Below, one piece after another: positions 12,184 through 26,607 of a stretch of 64,000 nt of DNA (within the stretch, counting starts at the first letter, position 1; each line of letters begins with the position of its first letter). The position numbers and the translations under genes are program-made. The stretch spans positions 74,094,421 through 74,158,420 of the forward strand of contig NC_077246.1 of NCBI RefSeq assembly GCF_947179165.1, given 5' to 3'. Under the pieces are notes generated by a model, which saw only the letters and a list, made by a program, of their open reading frames with translations, was not told the origin of the DNA and made no database searches. The DNA is from Solanum dulcamara. Lineage: Eukaryota; Streptophyta; Magnoliopsida; Solanales; Solanaceae.

Positions 12184-15100
12184 GCTCCTAAACCCCTGTA
12201 TTGCACCACCGGGGCTACTGGATTCGTTCCCCAGATCGTTACGGATGCTACTAAGGTAGAAATCAAGAAAAATCGACCCAGACCCCCGACACCTAAAAAT
12301 TCGTGAGTTAACACACACGAAAAACTAGCAAAATCGCCTTATTCTATTGCGTCGCAAATAAAATGCTCTTGAACCCCTCTAAAGCACCACCGGGGCTACT
12401 GGAGTCGTTCCCTAGGTCGTCACGGATGCTACGATGGAAGAATCCAAGAAAATTTGACCCGAATCCCCGGCACCTAAAAATTCCGAGGGTTAACACACAC
12501 GAAAAACTAGCAAAATCGCCTAATTCCTAATGCGTCGCTAATAAAATGCTCCTGAACCCCTCTATAGCACCGCCGAGGCTATTGGAGTCATTCCCCAGGT
12601 CGTTACGGATGCTACTATGGAAGAATCCAAGAAAATTCGACCCGGACCACCGGCACCTAAAAAATCTGTGGGCTAACACACACGAAAAACTATCAAAATC
12701 ACCTAATTCCTACTGCGTCGCCAATAAAATGCTCCTAAGCCCCTCTAAAGCGCCGTCGAGGCTAGTATAGTCGTTCTCCAGGTCATTGCGGATTCTACTA
12801 TGGAATAATGAAGAAAATTCGACCCGAACTCCCTTCACCTAAAAAATCTGTGCTCTAACACACAAGAAATATTGGCAAAATCGCCTAATTCCTATTGCGT
12901 CGCCAATAAAATGCTCTTGAACACCTCTAAAGCGCCGCCGGGGCTACTGGAGTCGTTCCCTAGGTCGTTACGGATTCTACAATGGAAGAATCCAAGAAAA
13001 TTTGACCCGAACCCACAACACCTTAAAAATCCGAAGGTGAAGACACACGAAAAACTGGCAAAATTACCTAATTCCTATTGCGTCGCCAATAAAATGCTCC
13101 TAAACCCCTCTATATCGCCGCCGGGGCTACTAGAGTCGTTCTCCAGGTCGTTACGGACGCTACTATGGAAGAATCCAAGAAAATTCGACCCGGACCCCCG
13201 GCACCTAAAATATCCGTGGGCTAAAACACACGAAAAATTGGCAAAATTGCCTAATTCCTACTACATCGCCAATAAAATGCTCCTAAGCCCCTCTAAAGCA
13301 CCGCAGGGGCTACTGGAGTTATTCCCGGGTCATTACTTACGCTACTAAGGAAAAATCTAAGAAATTTGACCCGGACCCCCGGCACCTAAAAAATATGTGG
13401 GCTAACACACACAAAAAACTGGCAAAATCGCCTAATTTCTACTGCGTCGCCAATAAAATGCTCCTAAGCCCCTCTAAAGCACTACTGGGGTTACTGTAGT
13501 CGTTCCCCTGGTCGTTACGTACACTACTATGTAAAAATCCAAGAAATTTTGACCCGAACCCCCGGCACCTAAAAAATCTATGGGATAACACACACGAAAA
13601 ACTGCCAAAATCACCTAATTCCAATTGTGTCGCCAATAAAATGCTCCTAAACCCCTCTAAAGCACCGCCGGGGCTACTGGAGTCATTCCCTGTGGTCGAT
13701 ACAGATGCTACAATGGAAGAATCCAAGAAAATTTGACCCGAATCCCCGACACCTAAAAAATAAAAGGGTTAACACACACGAAAAACTGGCAAAATCGCTT
13801 AATTCCTATTGCGTCGCCAATAAAATGCTCCTAAACCCCTCTATAGAACCGCCGGGGCTACTAGAGTCGTTCCCCAGGTCGTTACGGATGCTACTATGGA
13901 ATAATCTAAGAAAATTCGACCCGTACCCCCGGCACCCAAAAAATATATGGGCTAACCCACACAAAAAACTGGCAAAATCGCCTAATTCCTACTGCGTCGC
14001 TAATAAAATGCTCCTAAGACTCTCTAAAGCACCGCCGGGGCTACTGTAGTCATTCCCAGGTCGTTACGGACGCTACTAAGGAAAAATCCAAGAAATTTTG
14101 ACCCGGACCCCCGGCACCTAAAATATACATGGGCTAACACACACGAAAAAGTGGCAAAATTGCTTAATTCCTATTGCGCCGCCAATAAAATGCTCCTAAA
14201 CCCCTCTAAAGTATCGCTGGGGATACTGGAGTCGTTCCTCATGTCGTTATGTATGCTACTATGAAATAATTCAAGAAAATTTGACCCAGACCCCCTTCAC
14301 CTAAAAAATCTGTGGGCTAAAAGACAAGAAATACTGGCAAAATGCCTAATTCCTATTGCATTGCCAAAAAAATGCTCCTAAACCCCTTTATAGCACCGCC
14401 AGGGCTGCTGGAGTCATTTCCCAGGTCGTTATAGACGCTACTATGAAAGAATACAAGAAAATTCGACTCGGACCCCCGGCACCTAAAAAATCTGTGGGCT
14501 AACACACACGAAAAACTAGAAAAATCACCAAATTCCTATTGCATCGCAAATAAAATGATCCTAAAGACCTCTAAAGCGCCGTTGGAGCTATTGGAGTCGT
14601 TGTCCAGGTTGTAACAGATGCTACTATGGACGAAATCAAGAAAATTCGACCCGGACCCCCGGTACCTAAAAATATTGTCGGCTAACACACACGAAAAATT
14701 GGCAAAATTGTCTAATTCCTATTGTGTTGCCAATAAAATGCTCCTAAACCCCTCTATTGCACCGGTGGGGCTACTGGAGTCATTCCCCAGGTCGTTACGG
14801 ATGCTACTATGGAAGAAATCAAGAAAATTCGACCCATACCCCTGGCACCTAAAAATTCAGTGGGCTAACACACACGAAAATCTGGCAAAATTGCCTAATT
14901 CCCATTGTGTCGCCAATAAAATGCTCCTAAACTCCTCTATAGCACCGCCGGGGCTACTGGTGTCTTTCTCAGGTCGTTACGGATGCTACTATGGAAGAAT
15001 CCAGGAAAATTCGACACGGACTTCTGGCACGTAAAAAATATATGGGCTAACACACACGAAAAACTGGAAAAATTACCTAATTCCTATTGCGTCATTAATA

Positions 15101-15832
15101 AAATGATCCTAAACCCCTCTAAAGCACCACCGAGGCTACTAGAGTCGTTCCCCAGGTCGTTACGGATGCTACTATGAAATAATTCAAGATAATTTGACCC
15201 GGACCCCCTTCACCTAAAAAATCTGTGGGCTAAAACACAAGAAATAGTGGCAAAATGCCTAATTCCTATTGCGTCGCCAAAAAAATGCTCCTAAACCCCT
15301 CTATAGCACCGCCAGGGCTGCTGGAGTCATTTCCCAGGTCGTTACAGATTCTACTATCAAAGAATACAAGAAAATTCGACTAAAAATCTCGGCACCTAAA
15401 AAATCCGTGGGCTAACACACACGAAAAACTGGCAAAATCACCAAATTCCTATTGCATCGCAAATAAAATGATCCTAAAGACCTCTATAGCACTATCGGGG
15501 CTACTGGAGTCGTTCTCCAGGTCGTTACGGAAGCTACTATGGAAGAAATCAAGAAAATTCGACTTGGACCCCCGAAACCTAAAAAGTCCGTGGGCTAACA
15601 CATACGAAAAACTGGCAAAATCTCCTAATTCCTATTGCATCACCAATAAAATGTTCCTAAACCCCTCTATAGCACCGTCGGGCTACTAGAGTCGTTCTCC
15701 AGGTCGCTACGGACGCTACTATGGAAGAAATCAAGAAAATTCAACCCACACCCTCGGCACCTAAAACATCCATGGGCTAACACACACGAAAAACTAGCAA
15801 AATCACCTAATTCCTATTGCGTCGCTAATAAA
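12184..15832 (+). repeat. higher-order block copy B (rearranged start)
   Basis: Block B starts in register with position 1 (offset about 12,183). It then gains roughly 0.9 kb relative to A between about 12,985 and 13,900, and skips about 1.95 kb near 14,630, where it jumps from the equivalent of A ~1,540 to A ~3,490. Copy E (60,424 onward) shares the gain at a constant offset of 48,241 (12,872 with 61,113; 13,705 with 61,946). Both also carry the odd CCCTGTGGTCGATAC variant, near 13,688 and 61,928. There is no gene. Confidence 0.82.
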
Positions 15833-18383
15833 ATGCTCCCTAACCCCTATAAAGTGCCGACGGGGCTACTGAAGTCGTTCCCTAGGTCTTTACGGATGCT
15901 ACTATGGAAAAATTCAAGAAAATTCGACTCGGACCTCTGGTACCTAAAATATCCATGGGCTAACACACACGAAAAAGTGGCAAAATTGCCTAATTCCTAT
16001 TGCACCACCAATAAATGCTCCTAAACCCCTCTATAGAGCCGTCGGGGCTATAGGAGTCGTCCCCAGGTCGTTACGGATGCTACAATAGAAGAATCCAAGA
16101 AATTTAGACACGGTCCCCCGCAACGTAAAAAATCCATGGGCTAACACACACAAAAAACTTGCAAAATCGCCTAATTCCAATTGCGTCGCGAATAAAATGC
16201 TCCTGAACCCCTCCAAAGCGCCGCCGAGGCTACTAGAGTCATTTCCTAGGTCGTTATGGATGCTACTTTGGAAGAATCCAAGAAAATTCGACACGGACCC
16301 CAGGCAATTAAAAAATCCATGGGCTAACACACGCAAAAAACTGGCAAAATCGCCTAATTTCTATTGCGTCTCTAGTAAAATGCTCCTAAACCCCTCTAAA
16401 GCGCCGCCGAGGCTACTGGAGTCATTCTCAGGTTGTTACGAATTCTACTATGGAAGAATCCAAGAACATTTGACCTGGAACCCCGGTACCTAAAATATCT
16501 GTGGGCTAACACACACGAAAAACTGGCAAAATCTCCTAATTCCTATAGCGTTGCCAATAAAATGCTCCTAAACCCCTCTATAGCACTGCGGGGGCTACTA
16601 AAGTCGTTCCCCAGGTCATAACAGACACTAATATGGAAGAATCCAAGAAAATTCGACCCGGACCCCTGTCACCTAAAATATCCGTGGGCTAACACACGAA
16701 AAAGTGGCAAAATTGCCTAATTTCTAATTCGTCGCCAATAAAATGCTCCTAAACCCCTCTATAGCGCCACCGGGGCTACTGGAGTCATTCCCTAGGTTGT
16801 TACATCCGCTACTATGGAAGATTCCAAGAAAATTTGACCCGAACCCCCGGCACCTTAAAATTCCATGGGCTAACACACACTAAAAACTAGCAAAATCGCC
16901 TAATTCCTATTGCATCACCAATACAATTCTCCTAAACACCTCTATAGCGCCGCCAGGGCTACTGGAGTTGTTCCCCAGGTCGTTACGGACGCTACTATAG
17001 AAAAATGGAAGAGAATTCGACCCTGACCCCCGGAACCTAAAAAATTATGGGCTAACACACACAAAAAACTAGCAAAATTGCCTAATTCCTATTGCGCCGC
17101 CAAAAAAATGCTCCTAAACCTCTCTATAGCACCGTCGGGGCTACTGGAGTCGTTCCCCAGGTCGGTACAGATGCTACTATGGAAAGATCCATGAAAATTT
17201 GACTCGGACCCCCGGCACCTAAAATATCCATGGGCTAACACACACGAACAAGTTTGCAAAATTGCCTAATTACTATTGCGTCGGTAATAAAATGCTCCAA
17301 AACCCGTCTAAAGCACCACCGGTGCTACTGGAGTCATTCCAAGGGAGTTACAGATACTACTATTGAATAATCCCAGAAAATTCGACCCGCACCCCCGACA
17401 CCTAAAAAATCCGTGGACTAACACATATGAAAAACTTGCAAAATTGCTTAATTCCTATTGTGTCGCCAATAAAATGCACCTAAACCTCTCTATAGCGCCA
17501 CCGGTGCTACTAGAGTCGTTCCCCAGGTCGTTACGGACGCTACTATTGAAAAATCCAAGAAAATTTGACCCGAACCACCGGCACTTAAAAAATCTGTGGG
17601 CTAACCCACACGAAAAACTAGCAAAATTGCCTAATTCCTATTGTCTCGCTAATAAAATGCTCCTAAACCCCTCTATAGCGCCGCCGGAGCTATTGGAGTC
17701 CTTCCCCAGGTCATTACTGATGCTACTATTAAAGAATCCAAGAAAATTCGACCCGAACCCCCGGCACCTAAAAAATCTGTGAGCTGACACACATGAAAAA
17801 CTGGCAAAATCACCTAATTCCTATTGCATCGCCAATAAAATGCTCCTAAATTCCTCTATAGCACCGCCGGGGCTACTGGAGTCGTTCCCTATGTTGTTAT
17901 GGATGCTACTATGGTAGAATCCAAGAAAATATGACCCGGACCCCCGGCACCTAAAAAATTCGTGGGCTAACACACATGAAAAACTGGCAAAATCTCCTAA
18001 TTTCTATTGTGTCGCCAATAAAATGCTCCTAAGCCCCTCTATAGCGCCGCCGGGGCTATTGGAGTTGTTACCAAGGTCATTACGGACGCTACTATGGAAG
18101 AATCCAGGAAAATTTGACCTGAAACCCGACACTTAAAAAATTTGTGGGCCCCACACGAAAAATTGGCAAAATTACCTAATTCCTGTTGTCTCACCAATAA
18201 AATGCTCCTAAACCCCTGTAAAGTGCTGCCGGGGATACTGGAGTCGTTCCCAGGTCATTACGGATGCTAATATGGAAGAATCCAAGAAAATTTGACCCGG
18301 ACTCTCGGCACCTAAAAAATCCTTACGCTAACACACACGAAAAACTTTCAAAATTGCCTAATTTCTAATGCGTCGCTAATAAA

Positions 18384-21300
18384 ATGCTCCTAAACCCCTC
18401 TATAGTGCCACGGAGGCTAGTGGAGTCGTTCCCCATGTCGTTACAGACACTACTATGGAAGAATCGAAGAAAATTTGACCCGGACCCCCGGTACCTAAAA
18501 AATCTGTGGGCTAACACACATGAAAAACTGGAAAAATCGCCTAATTACTATTGCGTCGCCAATAAAATTCTCCTAAACCACTCTACAGCACCGCCGGGTC
18601 TACTAGAGTCGTACCCAGGTCGTTATGGACGCTACTATGGAAGAATGGAAGAAAATTCAACCCGGACCCCCGGCACCTAAAAAATCCGTGGGCTAACACA
18701 CACGAAAAACTAGTAAAATCGCCTAATTCCTGTTGCGCTGCTAATAAAATGATCCTAAACCCCTCTATAGAGCCGCCGGAGCCACTGGAGTCGTTCTCCA
18801 GGTCGTTACGGATGCTACTATGGAAGAATCCAAGAAAATTCGATCCGGACCCCCGGCACCTAAAATATCTGTGGGCTAACACAAACGAAAAAGTGGCAAA
18901 ATTGACTAATTCCTATTGCGCCGCCAATAAAATGCTCCTAAACCCCTCTACAGCGCTGCCGGGGCTACTGGAGTCGTTCCCCAGGTTGTTACAGCGCTAC
19001 TATGGAAGAATCCAAGAAAATTTGACCCGAACCCCCGGCACCTAAAAATTCCGTGGGCTAACACATAAAAAAACTAGCAAAATCGCCTAATTCCTATGTC
19101 ATCACCAATACAATTCTCCTAAACCCCTCTATAGCACCGCCGGAGCTACTGGAGTCGTTCCCCAGGTAGTTATGGATGCTACTATAGAAAAATTGAAGAA
19201 AATTTGACCCTGACCCCCGGAACCTAAAAAATCCGTGGGCTAACACACATGAAAAACTGGCAAAATCGCCTAATTCCTATTGCGCCGCCAACAAAATGCT
19301 CCTAAACCTCTCTATAGCGCCGTCGGGGCTACTGGAGTCGTTCTCCAGGTCGGTACGGACGCTACTATGGAAGAATCCAAGAAAATTTGACCCGGACCCT
19401 CGGCACCTAAAATATCCATGGGCTAACACACACGAAAAGTGGCAAAATTGCCTAATTTCTATTGCGTCGGCAATAAAAATCTCCTAAACCCCTCTAAAGC
19501 ACCACCGGGGCTACTAGAGTCATTCCCAGGTCGTTACGGAAGCTACAATTAAATAATCCAAGAAAATTCGACCCGCACCCCCGACACCTAAAAAATCCGT
19601 AGACTAACACATACGAAAAACTTGCAAAATCGCTTAATTCCTATTATGTCGCCAATAAAATGCTCCTAAACCCCTCTATAGCGCCGCCGGTGCTACTGGA
19701 GTCGTTCCCCAGGTCGTTACGGACGCTACTATTGAAGAATCCAAGAAAATTCGACCCGAACCCCCGGCACCTAAAAAATCTGTGAGCTAACACACATAAA
19801 AAACTAGCAAAATCGCCTAATTTCTATTGCATCGCCAATAAAATGCTCCTAAATCCCTCTATAGCACCGCCGGGGCTACTGGAGTCGTTCCCCATGTCGT
19901 TATGGATGCTACTATGGAAGAATCCAAGAAAATTTAACCCGGACCCCCGGCACCTAAAAAATCCATGGGCTAACATACACGAAAAACTTGCAAAATCTCC
20001 TAATTTCTATTGCATCGCTAATAAAATGCTCCTAAGCCCCTCTATAGCGCTGCCGGGGCTATTGGAGTCGTTACCAAGGTCATTACGGACGCTACAATGG
20101 AAGAATCCAAGAAAATTCGACCCGGACCCACGGCACTTAAAAAATCTGTGGGCTAACCCACACGAAAAACTGGCAAAATCGACCTAATTCCTATTGTCTC
20201 GCTAATAAAATGCTCCTAAACCCCTGTAAAGCGCCACCGGGGATACATGAGTCATTCCCAGGTCGTTACGAATGCTACTATAGAAGAATCCAAGAATATT
20301 CGACCCGGACTCTCGGCACCTAAAAAATCCGTGGGCTAACACACACGAAAAACTTTCAAAATTGCCTAATTTCTAATGCGTCGCAAATAAAATGCTCCTA
20401 AACCCCTCTATAGTGCCACGGAGGCTAGTGGAGTCGTTCCCCAGGTCGTTACAGACACTATTATGGAAGAATCCAAGAAAATTTGACCCGGACCCTCGGT
20501 AGCTAAAAAATCTGTGGGCTAACACACACGAAAAACTGGCAAAATCGCCTAATTCCTATTGCGTCGCCAATAAAATGCTCCTAAACCCCTCTACAGCGCC
20601 GCCGGGTCTACTAGAGTCGTTCCCCAGGTCGTTACGGACGCTACTATTGAAGAATGGAAGAAAATTCGACCCGGACCCCCGGTACCAAAAAAATCCGTGG
20701 GCTAACACACACGAATAAGTGGCAAAATTGCCTAATTCCTATTGCGCCGCCAATAAAATGCTCCTAAACCCCTCTATAGCGCCGCCAGGGCTACTAGAGT
20801 CATTCTCCAGGTTGTTACGGATGGTATTATGGAAGAATCCAAGAAAATTCGATCCGGACCCCCGGCACCTAAAATATCTGTTGGCTAACACACACGAAAA
20901 AGTGGAAAAATTGTCTAATTCCTATTGCGCCGCCAATAAAATGCTCCTAAACCCCTCTACAGCGCCGCCGGGGCTACTGGAGTCGTTCCCCAGGTTGTTA
21001 TAGCCGCTACTATGGAAGAATCCAAGAAAATTTGACACGGACCCCCGGCACCTAAAAAATATATGGGATTATACACACGAAAAACTGGCAAAATTGCCTA
21101 ATTCCTATTGCATCACCAATACAATTCTCCTAAACCCCTCTATAGCGCCGCGGAGCTACTGGAGTCGTTCCCCAGGTTGTTATGGATGCTACTATGGAAA
21201 ATTTGAAGAAACTTTAACCCTGACCCCCGGAACCTAAAATATCCGTGGGCTAACACACATGAAAAACTGGCAAAATCGCCTAATTCCTATTGCGCCGCCA

Positions 21301-21990
21301 ATAAAATGCTCCTAAACCTCTCTATAGTGTCGCCGGGGCTACGTGAGTCGTTCCCCAGGTCGGTACGGACGCTACTATGGAAGAATCCAAGAAAATTTGA
21401 CCCGGACCCCGGACACCTAAAATATCTGTGGGCTAACACACACGAACAAGTGGCAAAATTGCCTAATTCCTATTGCGTCGGCAATAAAATGCTCCTAAAC
21501 CCCTCTAAAGCACCACCAGGGCTACTGGAGTCGTTCCCCAGGTTGTTATGGATGATACTATGGAAAATTTGAAGAAAATTCGACCAGCACCCCCGACACC
21601 TAAAATATCCGTGGACTAACACATATGAAAAACTTGCAAAATTGCTTAGTTCCTATTGTGTCGCCAATGAAATGCACCTAAACCTCTCTATAGCGCCACC
21701 GGTGCTACTAGAGTCGTTCCCCAAGTCGTTACGGACGCTACTATTGAAAAATCTAAGAAAATTTGACCCGGACCACCGGCACTTAAAAAATCTGTGGGCT
21801 AACCCACACGAAAAACTAGCAAAATCGCCTATTTCCTATTGTCTCGCTAATAAAATGCTCCTAAACCCCTCTATAGCGCCGCCGGAGCTACTGGAGTCCT
21901 TCCCTAGGTCATTACGGACGCTACTATTAAAGAATCCAAGAAAATTCGCCCCGAACCCCCGGCACCTAAAAAATCTGTGAGCTGACACAC
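18384..21990 (+). repeat. ~2.01-kb (11-monomer) sub-repeat, about 1.8 copies
   Basis: Within X1, the monomer at 18,384 (TATAGTGCCACGGAGGCTAG) returns near 20,395, and the one at 19,296 returns at 21,306. This gives a period of about 2,010 bp, or 11 monomers. The same sub-structure is present in X2 (29,159 and about 31,167). Confidence 0.7.
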
Positions 21991-22007
21991 ATGAAAAACT
22001 GGCAAAA

Positions 22008-25000
22008 TTGCCTAATTCCTATTGCATCGCCAATAAAATTCTCCTGAACCACTCTAAAGCGCCGCCGGGGCTACTAGAGTCATTCCCCATGTCTTTACAG
22101 ACGCTACTATTGAAGAATCTAAGAAAATTTGACCCAAACCCAGAACACCTAAAAAATTCGTGGGTTAACACACGAAAAACTGGCAAAATCTCCTAATTTC
22201 TATTGCATCGCCAATAAAATGCTCCTAAGCCCCTCTATAGCACCTCCGAGGCTATTGGAGTCGTTACCAAGGTCGTTACGGATGCTACTATGGAAGAATC
22301 CAAGAAAATTCGACCTGAACCTCCGGCACTTAAAAAATCTGTGGGCTAACCCACACGAAAAACAGGCAAAATCGCCTAATTCCTATTGTCTCGCTAATAA
22401 AATGCTGCTAAACCCCTGTAAAGCACCGCCGGGGCTACTGGAGTCGTTCCCCAGGTCGTTATGGACTCTACTACGAAAGAATCTAAGCAAATTTGACCCA
22501 GACCCCCGGCACCTAAAAAATCCATGGGATAACACTCACGAAAACCTAGAAAAATCGACTAATTCCTATTGCGTCACTAATAAAATGCTCCTAAACCACT
22601 CTAAAGCGCCGTCATGGCTATTGGAGTCGTTCCCTAGGTCGTTAAGGATGCTACTATAGAAGAATCCAAGAAGATTTGACCCGGACCCCCGGCACCTAAA
22701 AAATCTGTGGGCTAATACAAACGAAAAACTGGCAAAATCTCCTAATTCCTATTGCGTCGCCAATAAAATGCTCCTAAACCCCTCTATAGCATCGCCGGGG
22801 CTATTAGAGTCGTTCCCTAGATCGCTATGGACGCTACTATGGAAGAATCCAGGAAAGTTCGATCCAAACCCCCGGCACCTAAGAAATCTGTGGGCTAATA
22901 CACACAAAAAACTTGGAAAATCACCTAATCTTATTGCGTCGCCAATAAAATGCTCCTAAACCACTCTAAAGCACCATCGGGGCTACTAGAGTCGTTCCCC
23001 AGGTCGTTACAGATGCTACTATGGAAGAATCTAAGAAAATTTGACCCGAACCCCGACACCTAAAAAATTCGTGGGTTAACATACACGAACAACTGGCAAA
23101 ATTGCCTAATTCCTATTGCATCGCTAATAAAATACTCCTAAATCCCTCTATAGCGCCGCCGGGGCTACTAGAGTTGTTCCCCATGTCGTTATAGATACTA
23201 CTATGGAAGAATCCAAGAAACTTTGACCCAGACCCCCGGCACCTAAAAAATCCGTGGGCTAACACACACGAAAAACTGGCAAAATCTCCTAATTTCTATT
23301 GTGTCGCCAATAAAATACTCCTAAGCCCCTCTATAGCGCCGCCGGGGCTACTGAAGTCGTTACCAAGGTCGTTACGGACGCTACTCTGGAAGAATGTAAG
23401 AAAATTCAACCCGGACCCCCAGCACTTAAAAAATCTGTGAGCTAACCCACACGAAAAACTGGCAAAATCGCGTAATTCCTATTGTCTCGCTAATAAAATG
23501 CTGGTAAACCCCTGTAAAGCGCCATCGGGGCTACTGGAGTCGTTCACTAGGTCGTTATGGACCCTACTATGGAAGAATCTAAGAAACTTTGACCCGAACC
23601 CCCGGCACCTAAAAAATCCGTGGGCTAACACACACAAACAACTGGCAAAATCTACTAATTTCTATTGCATCGCCAAAAAAATGCTCCTAAACCCCTCTAA
23701 AGCGCTATCGGGGCTACTGGAGTCGTTCCCCAGGTCTTTACGGACGTTACTATGGATGAATCTAAGAAGATTTGACCCGTACCCCCGGCACCTAAAAAAT
23801 TCGTGGGTTAACATACACGAAAAACTGGCAAAATTGCCTAATTCCTATTGCATCGATAATAAAATGCTCCTAAATCCCTCTATAGCGCCTCCGGGGCTAC
23901 TGGAGTCGTTCCCCAGGTCGTTACGGATATTTCTATAGAAGAATCAAAGAAACTTTGACCCAAACCCCCGACACCTAAAAAATCCGTGGGTTAACACACA
24001 CGAAAAACTGGCAAAATCTCCTAATTTCTATTGCGTCACCAATAAAATGCTTCTAAGCCCCTCTATAGAGCCGCCGGGGCTATTGGAGTCGTTACCAAGG
24101 TCGTTACGGACGCTACTATGGAAGAATGTAAGAAAATTTGACCTGGACCTCCAGCACTTAAAAAATCTGTGGGCTAACCCACACGAAAAACTGGCAAAAT
24201 CGCGTAATTCGTATTGTCTAGCTAATAAAATACTGCTAAACCCCTGTAAAGCGCCGCCGGGGCTACTGGAGTCGTTCCCCAGGTCGTTATGGACTCTACT
24301 ATGGAAGAATCTAATAAACTTTGACCCGGACCCCCGGCACCTAAAAAATCCATGGGATAACACTCACAAACAACTGGCAAAATCTACTAATTTCTATTGC
24401 ATCGCTAATAAAATGCTCCTAAACCACTCTAAAGCGCTATCGGGGCTATTGGAGTCGTTCCCCAGGTCGTTACGGATGCTACTATGGATGAATCCAAGAA
24501 GATTTGACTCGGACCCCTGGCACCTAAAAAATCTGTGCGCTAACACACACGAAAAACTGGCAAAATTGCCTAATTCCTATTGCGTCGCCAATAAAATGCT
24601 CCTAAACCCCTCTATAGCATCGCCGGGGCTATTAGAGTCGTTCCCCAGGTCGCTACGGACGCTACTATGGAAGAATTCAGGAAAGTTAGATCCAAACCCC
24701 CGGCACCTAAGAAATTCGTGGGCTAATACACACGAAAAACTTGCAAAATCGCCTAATCTTATTGCATCGCCAATAAAATGCTCCTAAGCCACTCTAAAGC
24801 ACCATCGGGGCTACTACAGTCGTTCCCCAGGTCGTTACAGATGCTACTATGGAAGAATCCAAGAAAATTCAACCTGGACCCCCGACACCTAAAAAATTCG
24901 TAGGCTAACATACACGAAAAACAGGCAAAATTGCCTAATTCCTATTGCATCGCTAATAAAATGCTCCTAAATCCCTCTATAGCGCCGCCGGGGCTACTGG

Positions 25001-26330
25001 AGTCGTTCCCCATGTCGTTATGGATGCTACTATGGAAGAATCCAAGAAACTTTGACCCGGACCTCCGGCACCTAAAAAATCCATGGGCTAACACACACGA
25101 AAAACTAGTAAAATCTCCTAATTTCTATTGTGTCACCAATAAAATGCTCCTAAACCACTCTAAAGCGCCGTCATGGCTATTGGAGTCGTTACCAAGGTCG
25201 TTACGGACGCTACTATAGAAGAATGTAAGAAGATTCAACCCGGACCCCCAGCACTTAAAAAATCTGTGAGCTAACCCACACGAAAAACTGGCAAAATCTC
25301 CTAATTCCTATTGCGTCGCTAATAAAATGCTCCTAAACCCCTGTAAAGCGCCATCGGGGCTACTAGAGTCGTTTACTAGGTCGTTATGGACCCTACTATG
25401 GAAGAATCTAAGAAACTTTCACCCGAACCCCCGGCACCTAAAAAATCCGTGGGCTAACACACACAAAAAACTGGCAAAATCTACTAATTTCTATTGCATC
25501 GCCAATAAAATGCTCCTAAACCCCTCTAAAGCGCTATCGGGGCTACTGGAGTTGTTCCCCAGGTCTTTACGGACGTTACTATGCATGAATCCAAGAAGAT
25601 TTGACCCGTACCCCCGGCACCTAAAAAATTCGTGGGTTAACATACACGAAAAACTGGCAAAATCGCCTAATTCCTATTGCATCGCCAATAAAATGCTCCT
25701 GAACCACTCTAAAGCGCCGCCGGGGCTACTAGAGTCATTCCCCATGTCTTTACAGACGCTACTATTGAAGAATCTAAGAAAATTTGACCCAAACCCCCGA
25801 CACCTAAAATATTCGTGGGTTAACACACACGAAAAACTGGCAAAATCTCCTAATTTCTATTGCATCGCCAATAAAATGCTCCTAAGCCCCTCTATAGCAC
25901 CTCCGAGGCTATTAGAGTCGTTACCAAGGTCGTTACGGATGCTACTATGGAAGAATACAAGAAAATTCGACCTGGACCTCTGGCACTTAAAAAATCTGTG
26001 GGCTAACCCACACGAAAAACAGGCAAAATCGCCTAATTCCTATTGTCTCGCTAATAAAATACTACTAAACCCCTGTAAAGCGCCGCCGGGTCTACTGGAG
26101 TCGTTCCCCAGGTCGTTATGGACTCTACTACGGAAGAATCTAAGCATATTTGACCCGGACCCACAGCACCTTAAATATCCATGGGATAACACTCACGAAA
26201 ACCTAGAAAAATCGACTAATTCCTATTGCGTCACTAATAAAATGCTCCTAAACCACTCTAAAGCGCCGTCATGGCTATTGGAGTCATTCCCCAGGTCGTT
26301 ACGGATGCTACTATAGAAGAATCCAAGAAG
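22008..26330 (+). repeat. ~1.83-kb (10-monomer) sub-repeat, about 2.4 copies
   Basis: A characteristic monomer pair begins at 22,219, 24,047 and 25,877, steps of 1,828 and 1,830 bp. Related pairs at about 23,315 and 25,144 split each period into 6 + 4 monomers. 22,768 pairs with 24,596, and 23,498 with 25,327. X2 keeps only the first part before the viral insert. Confidence 0.72.
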
Positions 26331-26607
26331 ATTTGACCCGGACTCTCGGCACCTAAAAAATCCTTACGCTAACACACACGAAAAACTTTCAAAATTGCCT
26401 AATTTCTAATGTGTCGCTAATAAAATGCTCCTAAACCCCTCTATAGTGCCACGGAGGCTAGTGGAGTCATTCCCCATGTCGTTACAGACACTACTATGGA
26501 AGAATCGAAGAAAATTTGACCCGGACCCCCGGTACCTAAAAAATCTGTGGGCTAACACACATGAAAAACTGGAAAAATCGCCTAATTCCTATTGCGTCGC
26601 CAATAAA
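26331..26607 (+). repeat. connector between X1 and X2
   Basis: About 275 bp match 18,296-18,570 rather than the expected continuation of either block. The switch in occurs at the GGACTCTCGGCACC variant near 26,340, and the switch out at the AATGCTCCCTAACC variant at 26,608. It marks the exchange point of the 10.77-kb duplication. No gene. Confidence 0.65.

Larger units (their letters stand above)
15833..26330 (+). repeat. higher-order block X1 (~10.5 kb)
   Basis: This is the first copy of a recent segmental tandem duplication within the satellite. Landmarks recur in X2 at an offset of 10,774-10,776 bp: 15,833 with 26,608, 17,363 with 28,138, 18,384 with 29,159, 19,843 with 30,618, 21,642 with 32,416 and 22,768 with 33,544. 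The stretch at 21,001-21,160 is essentially identical to 31,775-31,934. Its first ~3 kb is also homologous to A (about 4.9-7.5 kb), so the recent duplication lies on top of the older 12-kb pattern. No gene. Confidence 0.88.

Noticed and set aside
25327..26316. 329-residue plus-strand open frame in satellite DNA, the longest of dozens
   Set aside because: It is five and a half 183-bp monomers read in one frame. The peptide repeats every 61 residues, and homologous monomers are interrupted by stops and indels.
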